Notes: generated from the letters alone by a model not told the origin. Shown: positions 15,001-18,348, counted from the stretch's first letter. The stretch is DNA of 21,652 bases from Promethearchaeota archaeon (GCA_016839905.1 JAEOTJ010000227.1:1-21652), one strand, 5' to 3'. Made by a program: numbers and translations.

Positions 15001-17416
15001 AGACATCATTTCTATTTATATTGAAAGCCACAGAAGAATTCAATACACCAGGTACCCAGCTTGTATCTTGTTTTAATTTACCTTCAATATTATTTATCTC
15101 ATCATAAGTATAATCTCCTGAATTTTCATTAAAATGAGCTAAAAATTCTGTTATGGGATCCTTGTTTTTACATTTTAAAGCGTCTAATAAATCATCAAGT
15201 GTATATGGCCAATCGGGATAACCATCTGAATCATCGTCAATGAAAAATCGACCGTCTTCAGTAGAGAATTCCAAGCCCGCGTATTCTTCGTATTCAACCG
15301 GTTCATAAAAATCATCTCCCCCGTACTCAATCTTGGCCAATGCATTAATATCAAATGATCCATAAACCGAGTGCTTATAATAAAAAGTACCATCTTTCCT
15401 CGTATCTATTGTAGCGATTTTTTCATACTTGTTATTGACCTCAAGGTATAGATTTAAATCATCAACTTGAACACCTTGTTGTCTAGAATTAGCAATTTTT
15501 CCATTATATATTACCTCCCAGGAATTATCTTCTTGATTTTCATATGTATAAACGCATCCATATTCTACATCTTTTTTCATTTTTAAAGGATTAGTTGATA
15601 TAATTTGTAAATTATCTTTAATTAATTCAAATTCATATTCTAATAAGGGTGAGGCTTTATATGAGAACCAGTGTCGAACAAGATAAAGAATTGACAATTG
15701 ATATTTACCAGGTAATAAGTTATACTCATTCAAATCAACTTTAGTAGATATTGTATGGTTAATTCTTCTTCCATATATCAACTTGGAATATATTCTATAT
15801 TTATCCTTGAGGTAATATCCATCAATATCAGGAACATCTATTGGGGTAATATATCCTACAATCCTTCCGACTTGGTTTCTTCTTATCGTGATACTACTTC
15901 TTATAATGAATTCTCCATTAAATGGTATTTCTCCTTGTTCAGTAAGTGTTGGATAATATTGTATCTCATCATTTTTATTATCTTTATTTGCAGAAGTAGT
16001 TATTGCATTTGAATCTTGAGACAATATTGCAAACTCTATTTGGGGAGTATCTACTTCAAAGAAACTCGAAATTGAGAAGAGCATAGGCATGAAAATGAGA
16101 AAAATCATTATGAATAAAACGGTTCGGGAAAATTTTATCTTTTGTTTAGCTTTTAGATCATTTGAAAAATCTTTAGATATATCCAATTGTTTTTTAATCT
16201 TATTAGAATAATTCTCTCTCCTGGTATGGTCGATATACTTGTTTCTTGAATTAATAGACAGGCTTAATTTAATAATGAATAGTCTGAGATTATCCCTGAT
16301 AAATAAATTATAGGATGCAACAACGATGATAGAAATAGAGCATAACACCATAGCTGAAAAAAGAAGGTTAGAATTGGAAGAAGGCTTAATAAAAGAAGAA
16401 AAAATTACAAGAAGGACCAATGGAAGGATTATAATATACTTTAAATAGAAATACGTACTTTTTCTCCCTTTAAAAGTGCGCGATAATGAATTTTTAATTT
16501 TAGGAGCGAATTTATATTTCATTCGATATTTGAATCTCATCCACTCTACAAAATAGGAATGTAATTCATGCCGAATTTTCTCAATAAATGATCCCGCTTT
16601 TTGAATTATTAAAAAACCATAAACTTCTAAAGTGCTTATATCTTGAATTGATGTTGCGCCTTTAATCTCTTTTTTCATTTCTAGAGGAATCAGAGAAAGC
16701 GTTTTATTTTTATTAAATGATTTTAGTTCATGATTCAATGTATTGAGATTATGGCCGAGATACAAGTTATAAATTAGAACAAGGATAACAGAAAGAGAAA
16801 AAAAGATCATGGTTGGAAAAAGGATGTTAAGATTAGAAGGAGAAGCAAAAGATATAAGGAATATGATAAGGGGTAATAATAAAATGTAATTTAAATAGAA
16901 ATATTCTACCTTCTTACCCTTAAACATATGTGATAGGGAATATTTAAAATTAGGAATATTCTTATATTTCATTCGATATTTAAACCTCATCCAATTTACA
17001 TATAATGAGTGAAATTCGTGTCGAATTTTCCCCATAACTGATTCATGTTTCTCAATTATTAAAGAATCATCTTCTTCTGGATGGGCTTCTCTTTCCCTCG
17101 GACCCCTCGGACTGCTCTTGAGAGAATAAAGCCTCTCGATGAACATGTATGCGGTGATTAATGTCGACAAGGTTAAGAAAATCGTTCCAAAAGTCAGAAA
17201 CGTGAATTGAATTTGATTTAGAATGTAATAACGGTTCCATCCATTAAGGAATAATGCATATAAAATGATGGAAAAAATTAAAAATCCCGTTCTTGGAATT
17301 AATAACTTTATTTTTTCAAAACCAGACCCCAATCCTTGCTCATGCTTGGGCACTGGAGGGGCTTTTTCCTGACAACTTGCTTGGGAATCCTTTAAATTCT
17401 TTTTACATAATGACAT
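1..17416 (-). CDS. giant multi-pass membrane-anchored surface protein, 3' end off the left edge (at least 5,805 codons)
   Basis: I read every line in this frame (plus-strand triplets beginning at positions 2, 5, 8 and so on) and saw no TTA, CTA or TCA triplet from 17416 to 2, so one uninterrupted frame covers the stretch. The start is the ATG at 17416..17414, preceded immediately by an in-frame TAA, with GTGAT as a weak ribosome-binding match a few bases upstream. Residues 1-453 carry seven hydrophobic segments (about 38-57, 71-93, 173-191, 198-220, 323-343, 351-373, 433-453), with basic loops consistent with N-in/C-out topology. Residues 454 onward are hydrophilic, rich in N, D, S, Y and I, poor in Cys, and have many NxS/T sequons. 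Domain-like elements are a Ca loop at 727-735, LamG-like regions at about 791-1005 and 2998-3205, Ig-like modules near 1767-1890, an FG-GAP-like segment at about 2375-2675 and propeller blades at about 4615-5290. The likely role is an extracellular adhesin or scaffold (inference). No enzyme motif was recognised, and no close named homologue comes to mind. Confidence 0.93.
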   Translation of the reverse strand, partial: MSLCKKNLKDSQASCQEKAPPVPKHEQGLGSGFEKIKLLIPRTGFLIFSIILYALFLNGWNRYYILNQIQFTFLTFGTIFLTLSTLITAYMFIERLYSLKSSPRGPREREAHPEEDDSLIIEKHESVMGKIRHEFHSLYVNWMRFKYRMKYKNIPNFKYSLSHMFKGKKVEYFYLNYILLLPLIIFLISFASPSNLNILFPTMIFFSLSVILVLIYNLYLGHNLNTLNHELKSFNKNKTLSLIPLEMKKEIKGATSIQDISTLEVYGFLIIQKAGSFIEKIRHELHSYFVEWMRFKYRMKYKFAPKIKNSLSRTFKGRKSTYFYLKYIIILPLVLLVIFSSFIKPSSNSNLLFSAMVLCSISIIVVASYNLFIRDNLRLFIIKLSLSINSRNKYIDHTRRENYSNKIKKQLDISKDFSNDLKAKQKIKFSRTVLFIMIFLIFMPMLFSISSFFEVDTPQIEFAILSQDSNAITTSANKDNKNDEIQYYPTLTEQGEIPFNGEFIIRSSITIRRNQVGRIVGYITPIDVPDIDGYYLKDKYRIYSKLIYGRRINHTISTKVDLNEYNLLPGKYQLSILYLVRHWFSYKASPLLEYEFELIKDNLQIISTNPLKMKKDVEYGCVYTYENQEDNSWEVIYNGKIANSRQQGVQVDDLNLYLEVNNKYEKIATIDTRKDGTFYYKHSVYGSFDINALAKIEYGGDDFYEPVEYEEYAGLEFSTEDGRFFIDDDSDGYPDWPYTLDDLLDALKCKNKDPITEFLAHFNENSGDYTYDEINNIEGKLKQDTSWVPGVLNSSVAFNINRNDVYKCNHKGWKFDLFPDYIDFGKHKLSDIFGRKNDKFTLTTWLYPTNLSSKSNRHGVSNTFLSYGGIFNNFELGISPDGMLQVYIKGRYSGSIFDKLNSFWCKKDFNIFGKTATYGQPGVIKLNKWTPISIRFDQGDVDVFIDGKLYNSSINGTEPWENAISLRYCSGPLTLGAKKLNVFSNYRGYLDELYITKEVMSDDDIMMESTIVELESTLSIEDGIGGWSPFNASGDIIDGYIHFECDASFNEKYKTIESMEFYLSNSIPDMGSPTPESWSLIRSFHDSRHHYSYVMNTRDLPDDSWIFISRAVDSEGLITYDAYDITNEIIQFAINHFDESITFNYLSLNNRINYNSRIGLVPDDRFKQYIDSLNIHVVHNDQIDLLNPQPIDYNDIASNYNLLRLDYLEDWINENNLEPGEYNISFIITLYLNYGSEFSIYSNNYSLEPVILDIESPEMDLLTGDSYSLELGETYTNNTEYIMTTGINFTDFNFERIELEYRYNSLGDDGDWMYYDAYYNITPPIDIDFNIINMRDDNISIRFVGYDDLENAAILTNESFWFIKDFDNHLDFIIEGINESTIYGLDSDSMITLDVSIIPTDFDITKAEISTLYENFELTDISITSDDQIYFYGTIRLNSIFYDVVGTDFTNIPIEVKIYQEEKYISSKMVVIIVTNTVFDSISNISDVTIDINEEIDNIKMSLITTNNTYNNSHGIPYIAKNRPPHLKLFDSNYKLADIIPLQAVRDENRNITYDQGEILIIHNQFYLPLPPLNLNENISSIDEVIVDRLSYDFSYFIDNNNIFIDLITDEDINGIYGAPNPITLVCGVSNAFHSDYQFAASFDFKSLPQDNYTFSCEFFDINDITLNYSSNITYTVDFKPPFVYKFFINEIPINPLEGALSFYIEDFSIIPDYSFNISIEGNWSIENDIYTFNFNDDSILEGLTYCQLITLDEYGYQATLNFSFIVDKTEPTITKLENQGDLFRGLYVLDIGFSDVVSSISDCEVYIRAINYAKGLVYNNLDATFVSYVEGEDSGWKASFDTKQLPNGFYDVYVTIIDEAGNPTEAFLVDRYIDNAPPIITSITDKVFYENELRYIKNVEDDTYFNDHKYISMVAHDEYYEGFYWSDNVDLENQHGIKYIEFHYTKPLAFHNLLIDGDLIYDKFTYKIIGYDGSNYTDICSRIKEIQRIRIDTDFIEDFEITMSEDSLMIEFDEKYSSLLSTENTDDLEAEFYEYLGGNLALQHDDVNFKWDLKTDTSEFFNIEVLIPTITQGEEFLFWFDSEDGIEKVIEDETGTIELGNIFITHKYKGIYDNSIDTIAGESPFEWNLGKNIAGEGVLLFGSENFEDSTIQLNLDLILSSIYEENIDRILIFESIDEGSYNPIGRAYSSKENVWNYYLNGESLKDDLPVPYNIKAVIFDKAGNYFEADFDIELFDYSEVVLLTDLIFGKLLKYDPTTSDNSYDYLTTIIEYPDEIIDIDLWNIVTEYYNPLLNEWLPLQTETSTINIQGDVVDYNVIWDIDDDIDFSSSMYDFSYDYLPLEISPLTESEIWGSWGRFFPGEKHLPMILTSDGSDVYVSVFDFDASEGWVKLDGTNGRDDLSFSFNELEGQVFKLFDINNDGKDELIRIGKDAGMYKVDVIYLDRHSSWNVKDPSNIISGYELFSFDLFYDSSIDRTIIIMHQKSGENNYIYKYILDEQFDLTQVCSIDCPQNFIPTSIKIVNHFNGGSNKAVLIGGLMGGEGTYYSQLIQYDIDLNLQDIIYESILGKVSVIEYDLVNFIETIILGVDRLAIGKMDAVLFLKYDDDSDSWIKSENTNFGDIRFKILDLLLLNEQNLNKLIVASESGLFEIKFEYHEDKSTIVSPICHITKEFSGEGIPNSQIFVFDHAIESIDRISYRVGTAWNEFESTQYDYYRSIIDFRNLEPTFWNTINSIEISYSFLSYLDEESIYNEPTFNVIEGALDKDFLSVSNKEYIDSELPLKWKNPNIGNPDGWTDLNPDWTKDELNYQYLPAQSRLAMTPKYPTVTSDWASISDSGILDTYASLPELDNKLIYYDGEHDPINYDYDTGILSQDLTGKDDYSYIYDDIDGWTVDTDPAQQQFDGQFVGQYVDGAWISNPAISRNYNFGEMYDSSVHDIYNSDGLYNYYDPDPLNPKSTEKQMVLVKNELADFRTVSDPQNGGLMESGSLPLLSQEIGRWDFEEGGSYITTQNKATGLFDPLINMNPALCWQSDVTRSSSLYFKRDDSSYIQTSINIDQAIGSKGVTMAAWVYPMEHTDINENKHVVSSDNGGWDWSILSRDGYWKIHTGAERISTGLSVSLGEWQHVAASFIPGTGVKFYLNGEDSQASIPIAFQSSSSQLTIGSRIDGADSFEGNIDSVRIYDKPLSSSEVEWIYNSGSEESLIIGSTPNIPLQSASLKDIEYALSDWEEYISIPMQDSTIYGIELTEKLPVLDRKGLDSIQVAFDASVIAPSFIKQYPLSLQMWNYDELTWNSIPLLKLDPTAPPFYYDDLSIQHYEEFWNYRYDNIANDKFRPNWGTVDGNFMNTISIGDCFPSYVTDGEVLLDSTIQDGVNFLMNQKTEDYTIDNRWIEYDKMISYKTYNEEIEDFSSNKFQYDNIIIKPDMFFITSTEFPSTSDPFEFHLEEEFYTNYINNDNEFKIRLITEKEPENPWNSLLCVGDFKTYVLTDPNYLNYDNFDSNINNVKEFYNVKTVDNQISSDISGSISNMDHNDDNSYIINSETTAEGGEIEIILNFDDFEIEMDYYIYIDLHFSELFGDVNLEIKDINNIPLFTETLTDPDYVFTLEGELMELNANSFVILTQSLEDTDYYLNIDQFIIAQDHIRAHVSERIDFTESGLNLQGNSGFNFKDDLGNTKFFENFNDNMNNYWNLWDVNEWDVSEDIIIEYSSDSIDDTFTLSSYPDNRYWDWPDVQMQNIGSIAYGYIRKEVPYLINGYSQNSVLSIYIERLWEPYSRIKVFSTSDFYDSVLKWNNQPEIIEFLSQTEILTQIECYYELNLVKPLINYRLESSNEFITFSSSESSEPPTIYHYLTKNYQGDGLAYMQTDTSEQLNLISPTYTPTSLEIGDVIEIECKARTSNEVKLKLLNSGGSVGEFTVIPQGNADFGTKTVKMDVDQDVIFDQLMFSADMEDTDHFVAYDIKIFDNPLKEWYETHDLYKTTFKFESILEEQEGKICFMVNDKIYTFLDDLTSYDDDHLYIPGFENTVEFYYDCSSQTWQAFLNYEDTPEALFSKPIFDPNPSNMQPRIETFFEDEDQGIKITSIESQFYKQIQDNEDFNEYKALVDSHKTAEGHVNIRNINDRDSLITPQNTFSYISSDIDVIYSFNEEMDNDNIFNIELDPTFSNSYDFYQDDLVQDLFYEEGFIPTLLEEKYMTHNFDGTWDDLSVQNVDLIDDPRSDEPEHQVAKLEFYWYLLDKIEDNGVNINNFNPERGIFEFEWCLIDFPSYAFEYTNYMKGHTGTGTAFELTVQDSDHYFGYQDQFDTFNPVLKAEIGEWYKHEIEFDIPRNTYDWIIYEYSSAVDRYILATSTNNIYHDGGTGSELSHIAFITIKTSETEPRTTHLLDNWRYSWTDPGISINNDKEITLDSYLSKKTLDLNPQGSDFYNDPYFGRNNVHFTFKDSISTPLFQRENEEIYTYLDLDDLSLKFAVYPMDYSTSTFTLYDPDIEGVYDFASGKYDPETLRDSEIYGSSRFKNSAIDDIQIPLLTPITLDFSDINMDSLLYNTLELNIDPSLSIDGRAYGEDWSYRSRLIYYNHVTGQWEDFKGTIRAQNRGLLPNEWGEYTNINMNLNDLPLTTPSSECKDVYWDGEFYYLIYESGEIYKFSRDPYDPQIWNEIEEITASDLSGLGIQALTSNGKEWILLSSNPQGSSNILKLDDDFNIKNYEHYVEYGTYIYYVPFDNHYQIKKLDTSDGDIDDIITESDPITIFYHSKDEDEIYYYYGTTISCLSLNGDSITPLNGDLYNVRDIFVYEGDPFAMVIYGEDLAYYKYTGGSWEVVGTIPFGSTSDFIFDLDFGPLSEYSISGICTDGTYFYVALNEIGVILINNANDFTFESLVPLFYIYEDNINPVGICWDGTYFYITDNEDSGVYKYNSDFTRDGINPYFYDLEALGGNNDVGYIEYKDNYFYITEYEDSGVYKYNSDFTLDGIDPYFYDLEALGGIQNGDLQGICTDGTYLYILEIGNNHIQKYNSDFSILYADIDIGEFGWINSPNGICWDGSDFYIGEKWDSNIIKINGNFEINRKTSNTVIVGSRAYFSYKFPWISKEGLYMKSLIDSSDPLSLVSLDSDMIIPNLEDLRRITYDGLDVLNFILHDMSDGKNYLYAYSISGDTLTRVTEYNPILKDIIWDKGYWWAVTEDSIYRYKDDFSSFTIYNDHEIPGVLESIEYDGRYFWILAAEGDSHTVHRMIKIDGSLKNTEYYQDIQSYYGELNNKILFDGDNFNFIETDDDPLSQPTTLYQYEYLLKYKFVKNNPIWDPKATSDNPILYLQYPRVGSIENGFKGGNFIPVGDSNPYLKLMNPIVIKNINDEFISDDGMMYLALLSYIIPGNPIGEDPDEDGNRKFLFYERADPITPITLDQSVAVGGCFLSMDYAVPIYKEMGRPSIPLYIVDQKVLIPVAGVDFEILRVTGYDNINDQYYPINDFWITIDGPNQYIEFNSDNKFLESIYIDYLQNIALIPSADPLKWYLPFNDPTRATASDPYYICNINDDTRTFNNYIHPDSDVGYIIGSDDNGMYVTFVNPVSNPTGAIYYAKNPNYEQTTKFELGDELLLVDGIFDVTPGSISGVFEITLNAGFDNALYSEATQVSARNYDFIIDLYRRDSSGPTIIDSEIGQAVVSLGNDLSFHQHHISISIDQFGLSQQKMNLLIEALTNGEPYDLYIEVKTSLAKCALNGFIFKSHYAHQLQEASFIIQTVPAVSLLNDMPITQDEIQLTRIEDSTYRFDSENLDYDFDFELIELKDESLDPIDSSYIYTFDP
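1547..3574 (-). other. beta-propeller blade array (residues about 4615-5290)
   Basis: About eleven blades of 40-50 residues share the pattern G-I-C-[TW]-D-G-T-Y-F-Y-I followed 10-12 residues later by V-Y-K-Y-N-S-D-F. Clear examples start near residues 4851 (GICTDGTYFYVAL), 4896 (GICWDGTYFYITD), 4946 (YIEYKDNYFYITE), 4996 (GICTDGTYLYILE) and 5041 (GICWDGSDFYIGE). Weaker ones include VYWDGEFYYLIY, IIWDKGYWWAV, IEYDGRYFWILA and ILFDGDNFNFIE. The pattern resembles NHL or SMP-30-type propellers. Eleven blades probably make more than one propeller, or one six-to-eight-blade propeller plus part of another. Confidence 0.7.
2461..2708 (-). repeat. 144-bp-period tandem duplication of a propeller blade
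   Basis: Two copies begin with CTAAAGCTTCTAAATC at 2461 and 2605, exactly 144 bp (48 codons) apart. By eye about 98 of the first 104 bases match (2461..2564 against 2605..2708), after which the copies diverge. At protein level both read EDSGVYKYNSDFT, then D-G-I-[DN]-PYFYDLEALGG. The period is a multiple of three and keeps the frame, so it looks like a recent in-frame blade duplication. Confidence 0.9.
7802..8425 (-). other. LamG/concanavalin-like domain 2 (residues about 2998-3205)
   Basis: A clear LamG_3-like domain. It has the opening IGRWDFEEG, SSSLYFKRDDSSYIQTS, the core strand GVTMAAWVYPMEHTD, then GWDWSILSRDGYWKIHTG, SLGEWQHVAASFIPGTGVKF followed by YLNGE, and the closing SQLTIGSRIDGADSFEGNID then SVRIYDKPLSSSEVEWIY. 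The final L-S-x-x-E-V-x-x-I-Y helix is diagnostic of this family, which mediates carbohydrate or protein binding outside the cell. This is the most confident domain call in the ectodomain. Confidence 0.85.
9392..10294 (-). other. FG-GAP/VCBS-like segment (residues about 2375-2675)
   Basis: VFKLFDINNDGKDELIRIGK (from about residue 2413) resembles the calcium loop of FG-GAP/VCBS repeats of integrin-alpha-type propellers, with D, N, D, G in place but E rather than D at the ninth position. Further repeats have the same outline with weaker loops, including NHFNGGSNKAVLIGGL, ETIILGVDRLAIGKMDAVLFL and LNKLIVASESGLFEI. The assignment rests on one good loop and the periodic hydrophobic pattern. Confidence 0.5.
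11747..12118 (-). other. Ig-like module(s) of the giant protein (residues about 1767-1890)
   Basis: The segment begins FIVDKTEPTITKL, the classic linker between bacterial/archaeal Ig-like repeats, and runs to LPNGFYDVYVTIIDEAGNPTEAFLVD followed by NAPPIITSI, the next linker. The D-x-A-G-N turn is typical of extracellular Ig-like folds. A related D-K-A-G-N-Y-F-E-A-D-F turn occurs near residue 2221 (about nt 10755). Much of residues 1050-2360 probably consists of diverged modules of this sort, but I cannot draw each boundary. Confidence 0.6.
14402..15046 (-). other. LamG/concanavalin-like domain 1 (residues about 791-1005)
   Basis: The stretch has the order of hallmarks seen in LamG_3-type jelly rolls: an opening strand with SSVAFN, a body strand FTLTTWLYPTN, ELGISPDGMLQVYIKG in the middle, then KLNKWTPISIRFDQGDVDVFIDGKL, and a closing LTLGAKK...YRGYLDELYITKEVMS. 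The W-x-P-x-S-I-R-F, V-x-V-F-I-D-G-K and G-x-L-D-E-L blocks are typical. Such domains bind sugars or proteins, often with Ca, on the outside of cells. Family assignment is by motif recognition only. Confidence 0.7.
15212..15238 (-). other. Ca-binding DxDxDGxxD loop within the giant protein
   Basis: Residues 727-735 read DDDSDGYPD, with acidic residues at positions 1, 3, 5 and 9 of the loop, followed by W-P-Y-T-L-D-D-L-L. This fits the calcium loop of EF-hand, dockerin and thrombospondin type 3 proteins. It lies about 55 residues before the first LamG-like domain. A single loop is seen, so which of these families it belongs to cannot be settled by eye. Confidence 0.5.
16286..16600 (-). repeat. 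two-TM module, copy 2 (protein repeat, residues 273-377)
   Basis: Second copy, offset 150 residues from copy 1 in its first half. By eye, the block KIRHELHS to WMRFKYRMKYK (residues 280-302) matches copy 1 at 19 of 23 positions. Then come F-K-G-R-K (315-319), YFYLKY (322-327), TM segment 5, a loop three residues longer (KPSSNSN), and TM segment 6 ending YNLFIRDNL (369-377). Strongest conservation is in the cytoplasmic basic block rather than the helices, suggesting that block is the functional element, for example a partner-binding or membrane-surface helix (inference). Confidence 0.85.
16745..17050 (-). repeat. two-TM module, copy 1 (protein repeat, residues 123-224)
   Basis: First copy of an internal duplication. 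It has a basic amphipathic block starting KIRHEFHS and ending WMRFKYRMKYK (residues 130-152), then F-K-G-K-K (165-169), the aromatic YFYLNY (172-177), TM segment 3 (about 173-191), a short SPSNLN loop, and TM segment 4 ending YNLYLGHNL (216-224). Its partner lies about 450 bp further into the gene. The blocks match at protein level and partly at DNA level (both contain ATATTTCATTCGATATTT on the plus strand). Confidence 0.85.
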
Positions 17417-17431
17417 TTATATCACTCACAT

Positions 17432-17617
17432 TTAAAATTTTTTATTATCACTATATTTCTTTTTTATTGAATAATTCTTATTTTTCATTGAAGTATTATC
17501 GGAACTTGATTTATCATGCTTAGAATATTTACTCAGTCCCCAATATGCTTCCTTTATTAAAGAATGATAATCCTTCAAATGAAATTCAATACCCTTTTTC
17601 CTTTTGGTTAAAAGAAA
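17432..17617 (-). other. possible micro-ORF or gene remnant upstream of the giant gene
   Basis: An open stretch runs from the TAG at 17620..17618 to the TAA at 17434..17432 and would encode about 61 residues. It includes GIEFHLKDYHSLIKEAYWGL then SKYSKHDKSSSDNTS and a Lys/Asn-rich tail. The composition is protein-like but the only internal ATG is late (near N-T-S-M-K). A TTG at 17578 would give 48 residues. It shares the giant gene's frame and is separated from it by three stops (TAA, TGA, TAA). It could be a leader peptide, an eroded gene end, or chance. I do not recognise it. Confidence 0.2.
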
Positions 17618-17640
17618 CTATAATTTTTTCAATTATATCC

Positions 17641-17664
17641 TTAACTATTCTTTTACCAAGTTAA
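17641..17664. repeat. inverted repeat TTAACT-N12-AGTTAA
   Basis: Perfect 6-bp arms (17641..17646 and 17659..17664) flank a 12-base spacer upstream of the giant gene. It could be a regulator site or a weak hairpin. Arms this short in AT-rich DNA can arise by chance. Confidence 0.25.
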
Positions 17665-17715
17665 AATTTTATTAGACAAATACTTTTTTAATTTTTAAAA
17701 AACGATATTGTCAAA

Positions 17716-17723
17716 TTTATATA
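17716..17723 (-). promoter_or_regulatory. candidate TATA box for the giant gene (TATATAAA on the minus strand)
   Basis: The plus strand reads TTTATATA, giving TATATAAA on the minus strand. A start site about 25 bases downstream would lie near 17690, leaving a leader of about 275 bases before the giant ATG, which would include the micro-ORF. Many AT-rich alternatives lie nearer the ATG, so this is one candidate only. Confidence 0.2.
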
Positions 17724-18170
17724 CGAAAAAATATATCTACAAATCTTTATAAAGTTATATTTTTTTTTCCAAAAAAGTTAAAATAATTTTCAATATTATT
17801 TAATTTTTTATTTTACTTTTGCGACCATGGAAATTTAAATAAAAATTAGACATTTCAGCTAATTGACCATTCACATTCTTACAATTGTACTTTTCTTTAT
17901 TAATTCATTATTTTTATTCTTAATCCATCATCTTTTTTTTTGATATTTTATGATAGATTTTTAATAATAATTATACGCACATTTTCTTTATAGCAAAATG
18001 TATAAATTCATTTGATCTTAATAGAATTTATAAAAATCATAAAAATCATTTAATATTCTTGAAAATGACTTAGAATTATGATTTATTTTCTAAAAAGAAT
18101 AATATTTCTTTAATAATAAAATAGGATTCAGATCTTTAAGCATTAACCTTCCTGGGGGTATCAATTGAAA

Positions 18171-18198
18171 TTAAAAGGTATATTTTACTCCCTTTTAA
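18171..18198. repeat. inverted repeat TTAAAAGG-N12-CCTTTTAA
   Basis: Perfect 8-bp arms (18171..18178 and 18191..18198) around a 12-base spacer, followed by a T-rich stretch. It may be an operator for the plus-strand genes or a hairpin ending a minus-strand leader transcript. Nothing in the sequence decides between these. It has the same arm-spacer layout as the repeat at 17641..17664 but a different arm sequence. Confidence 0.35.
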
Positions 18199-18212
18199 CT
18201 TTTCCTTAACAA

Positions 18213-18329
18213 ATGAATCTTTATCGTAAGAAATTATCGCTGGCTTCTATTTTTCGACTGAAAGAACATCAATTTAGAGAAATCGGAAGCAATTCATTAT
18301 CCAATCCTTTTGTCATCACTGAATTTTAA
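18213..18329 (+). CDS. doubtful 38-residue small ORF
   Basis: ATG at 18213 to TAA at 18327..18329 encodes MNLYRKKLSLASIFRLKEHQ and continues FREIGSNSLSNPFVITEF. It is notable only because its base composition is less AT-rich than the DNA around it and it ends 48 bases before the next gene. No ribosome-binding site is obvious, and it has no membrane segment or known motif. It could be a small protein, a leader peptide, a gene remnant or chance. Confidence 0.2.
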   Translation: MNLYRKKLSLASIFRLKEHQFREIGSNSLSNPFVITEF

Positions 18330-18348
18330 AGCCAATCTCAATTTTTTA

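Larger units (their letters stand above)
16058..17305 (-). other. seven-transmembrane N-terminal anchor of the giant protein
   Basis: Residues 38-453 hold seven hydrophobic stretches. Loops after segments 2, 4 and 6 are long and basic: residues 94-172, 221-322 and 374-432, with runs such as WMRFKYRMKYK and KKQLDISKD. Loops after segments 1, 3 and 5 are short and nearly uncharged (for example SPSNLN and KPSSNSN). By the positive-inside rule this puts the N-terminus and the long loops in the cytoplasm, and everything after segment 7 outside. Segment 7 (VLFIMIFLIFMPMLFSIS) could alone act as an internal signal anchor. A multi-pass anchor at the N-terminus of a giant ectodomain differs from the usual single C-terminal anchor of archaeal surface proteins. 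The topology is a by-eye prediction. Confidence 0.75.
17621..18212. other. AT-rich divergent intergenic region
   Basis: No convincing gene is seen on either strand. The stretch is very AT-rich with homopolymer T runs (for example around 17761-17769 and 17932-17941) and short local repeats such as the twin AAAAATCAT near 18031-18049. It separates the giant minus-strand gene from the plus-strand gene group, so promoters for both sides should lie here or close by. No tRNA-like or rRNA-like sequence was seen. Confidence 0.6.

Noticed and set aside
15755..16012. Plus-strand ORF of 85 codons
   Set aside because: Lies wholly inside the giant gene on the opposite strand; its Ile/Ser/Tyr-rich sequence is what reversed coding of this composition gives.
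1..17416. Pseudogene or set of several adjacent genes instead of one giant gene
   Set aside because: The frame is uninterrupted and has consistent composition and recognisable domains from the anchor to the propeller, so neither decay nor multiple genes is supported.
17293..17523. Plus-strand ORF of 76 codons overlapping the giant gene's start
   Set aside because: It is antisense to the conserved beginning of the giant gene, has no ribosome-binding site or motif, and its hydrophobic stretch is the mirror of the AT-rich leader.
17761..17769. Poly-T run as a transcription terminator
   Set aside because: No plus-strand gene ends before it, and T runs are frequent throughout this AT-rich spacer.
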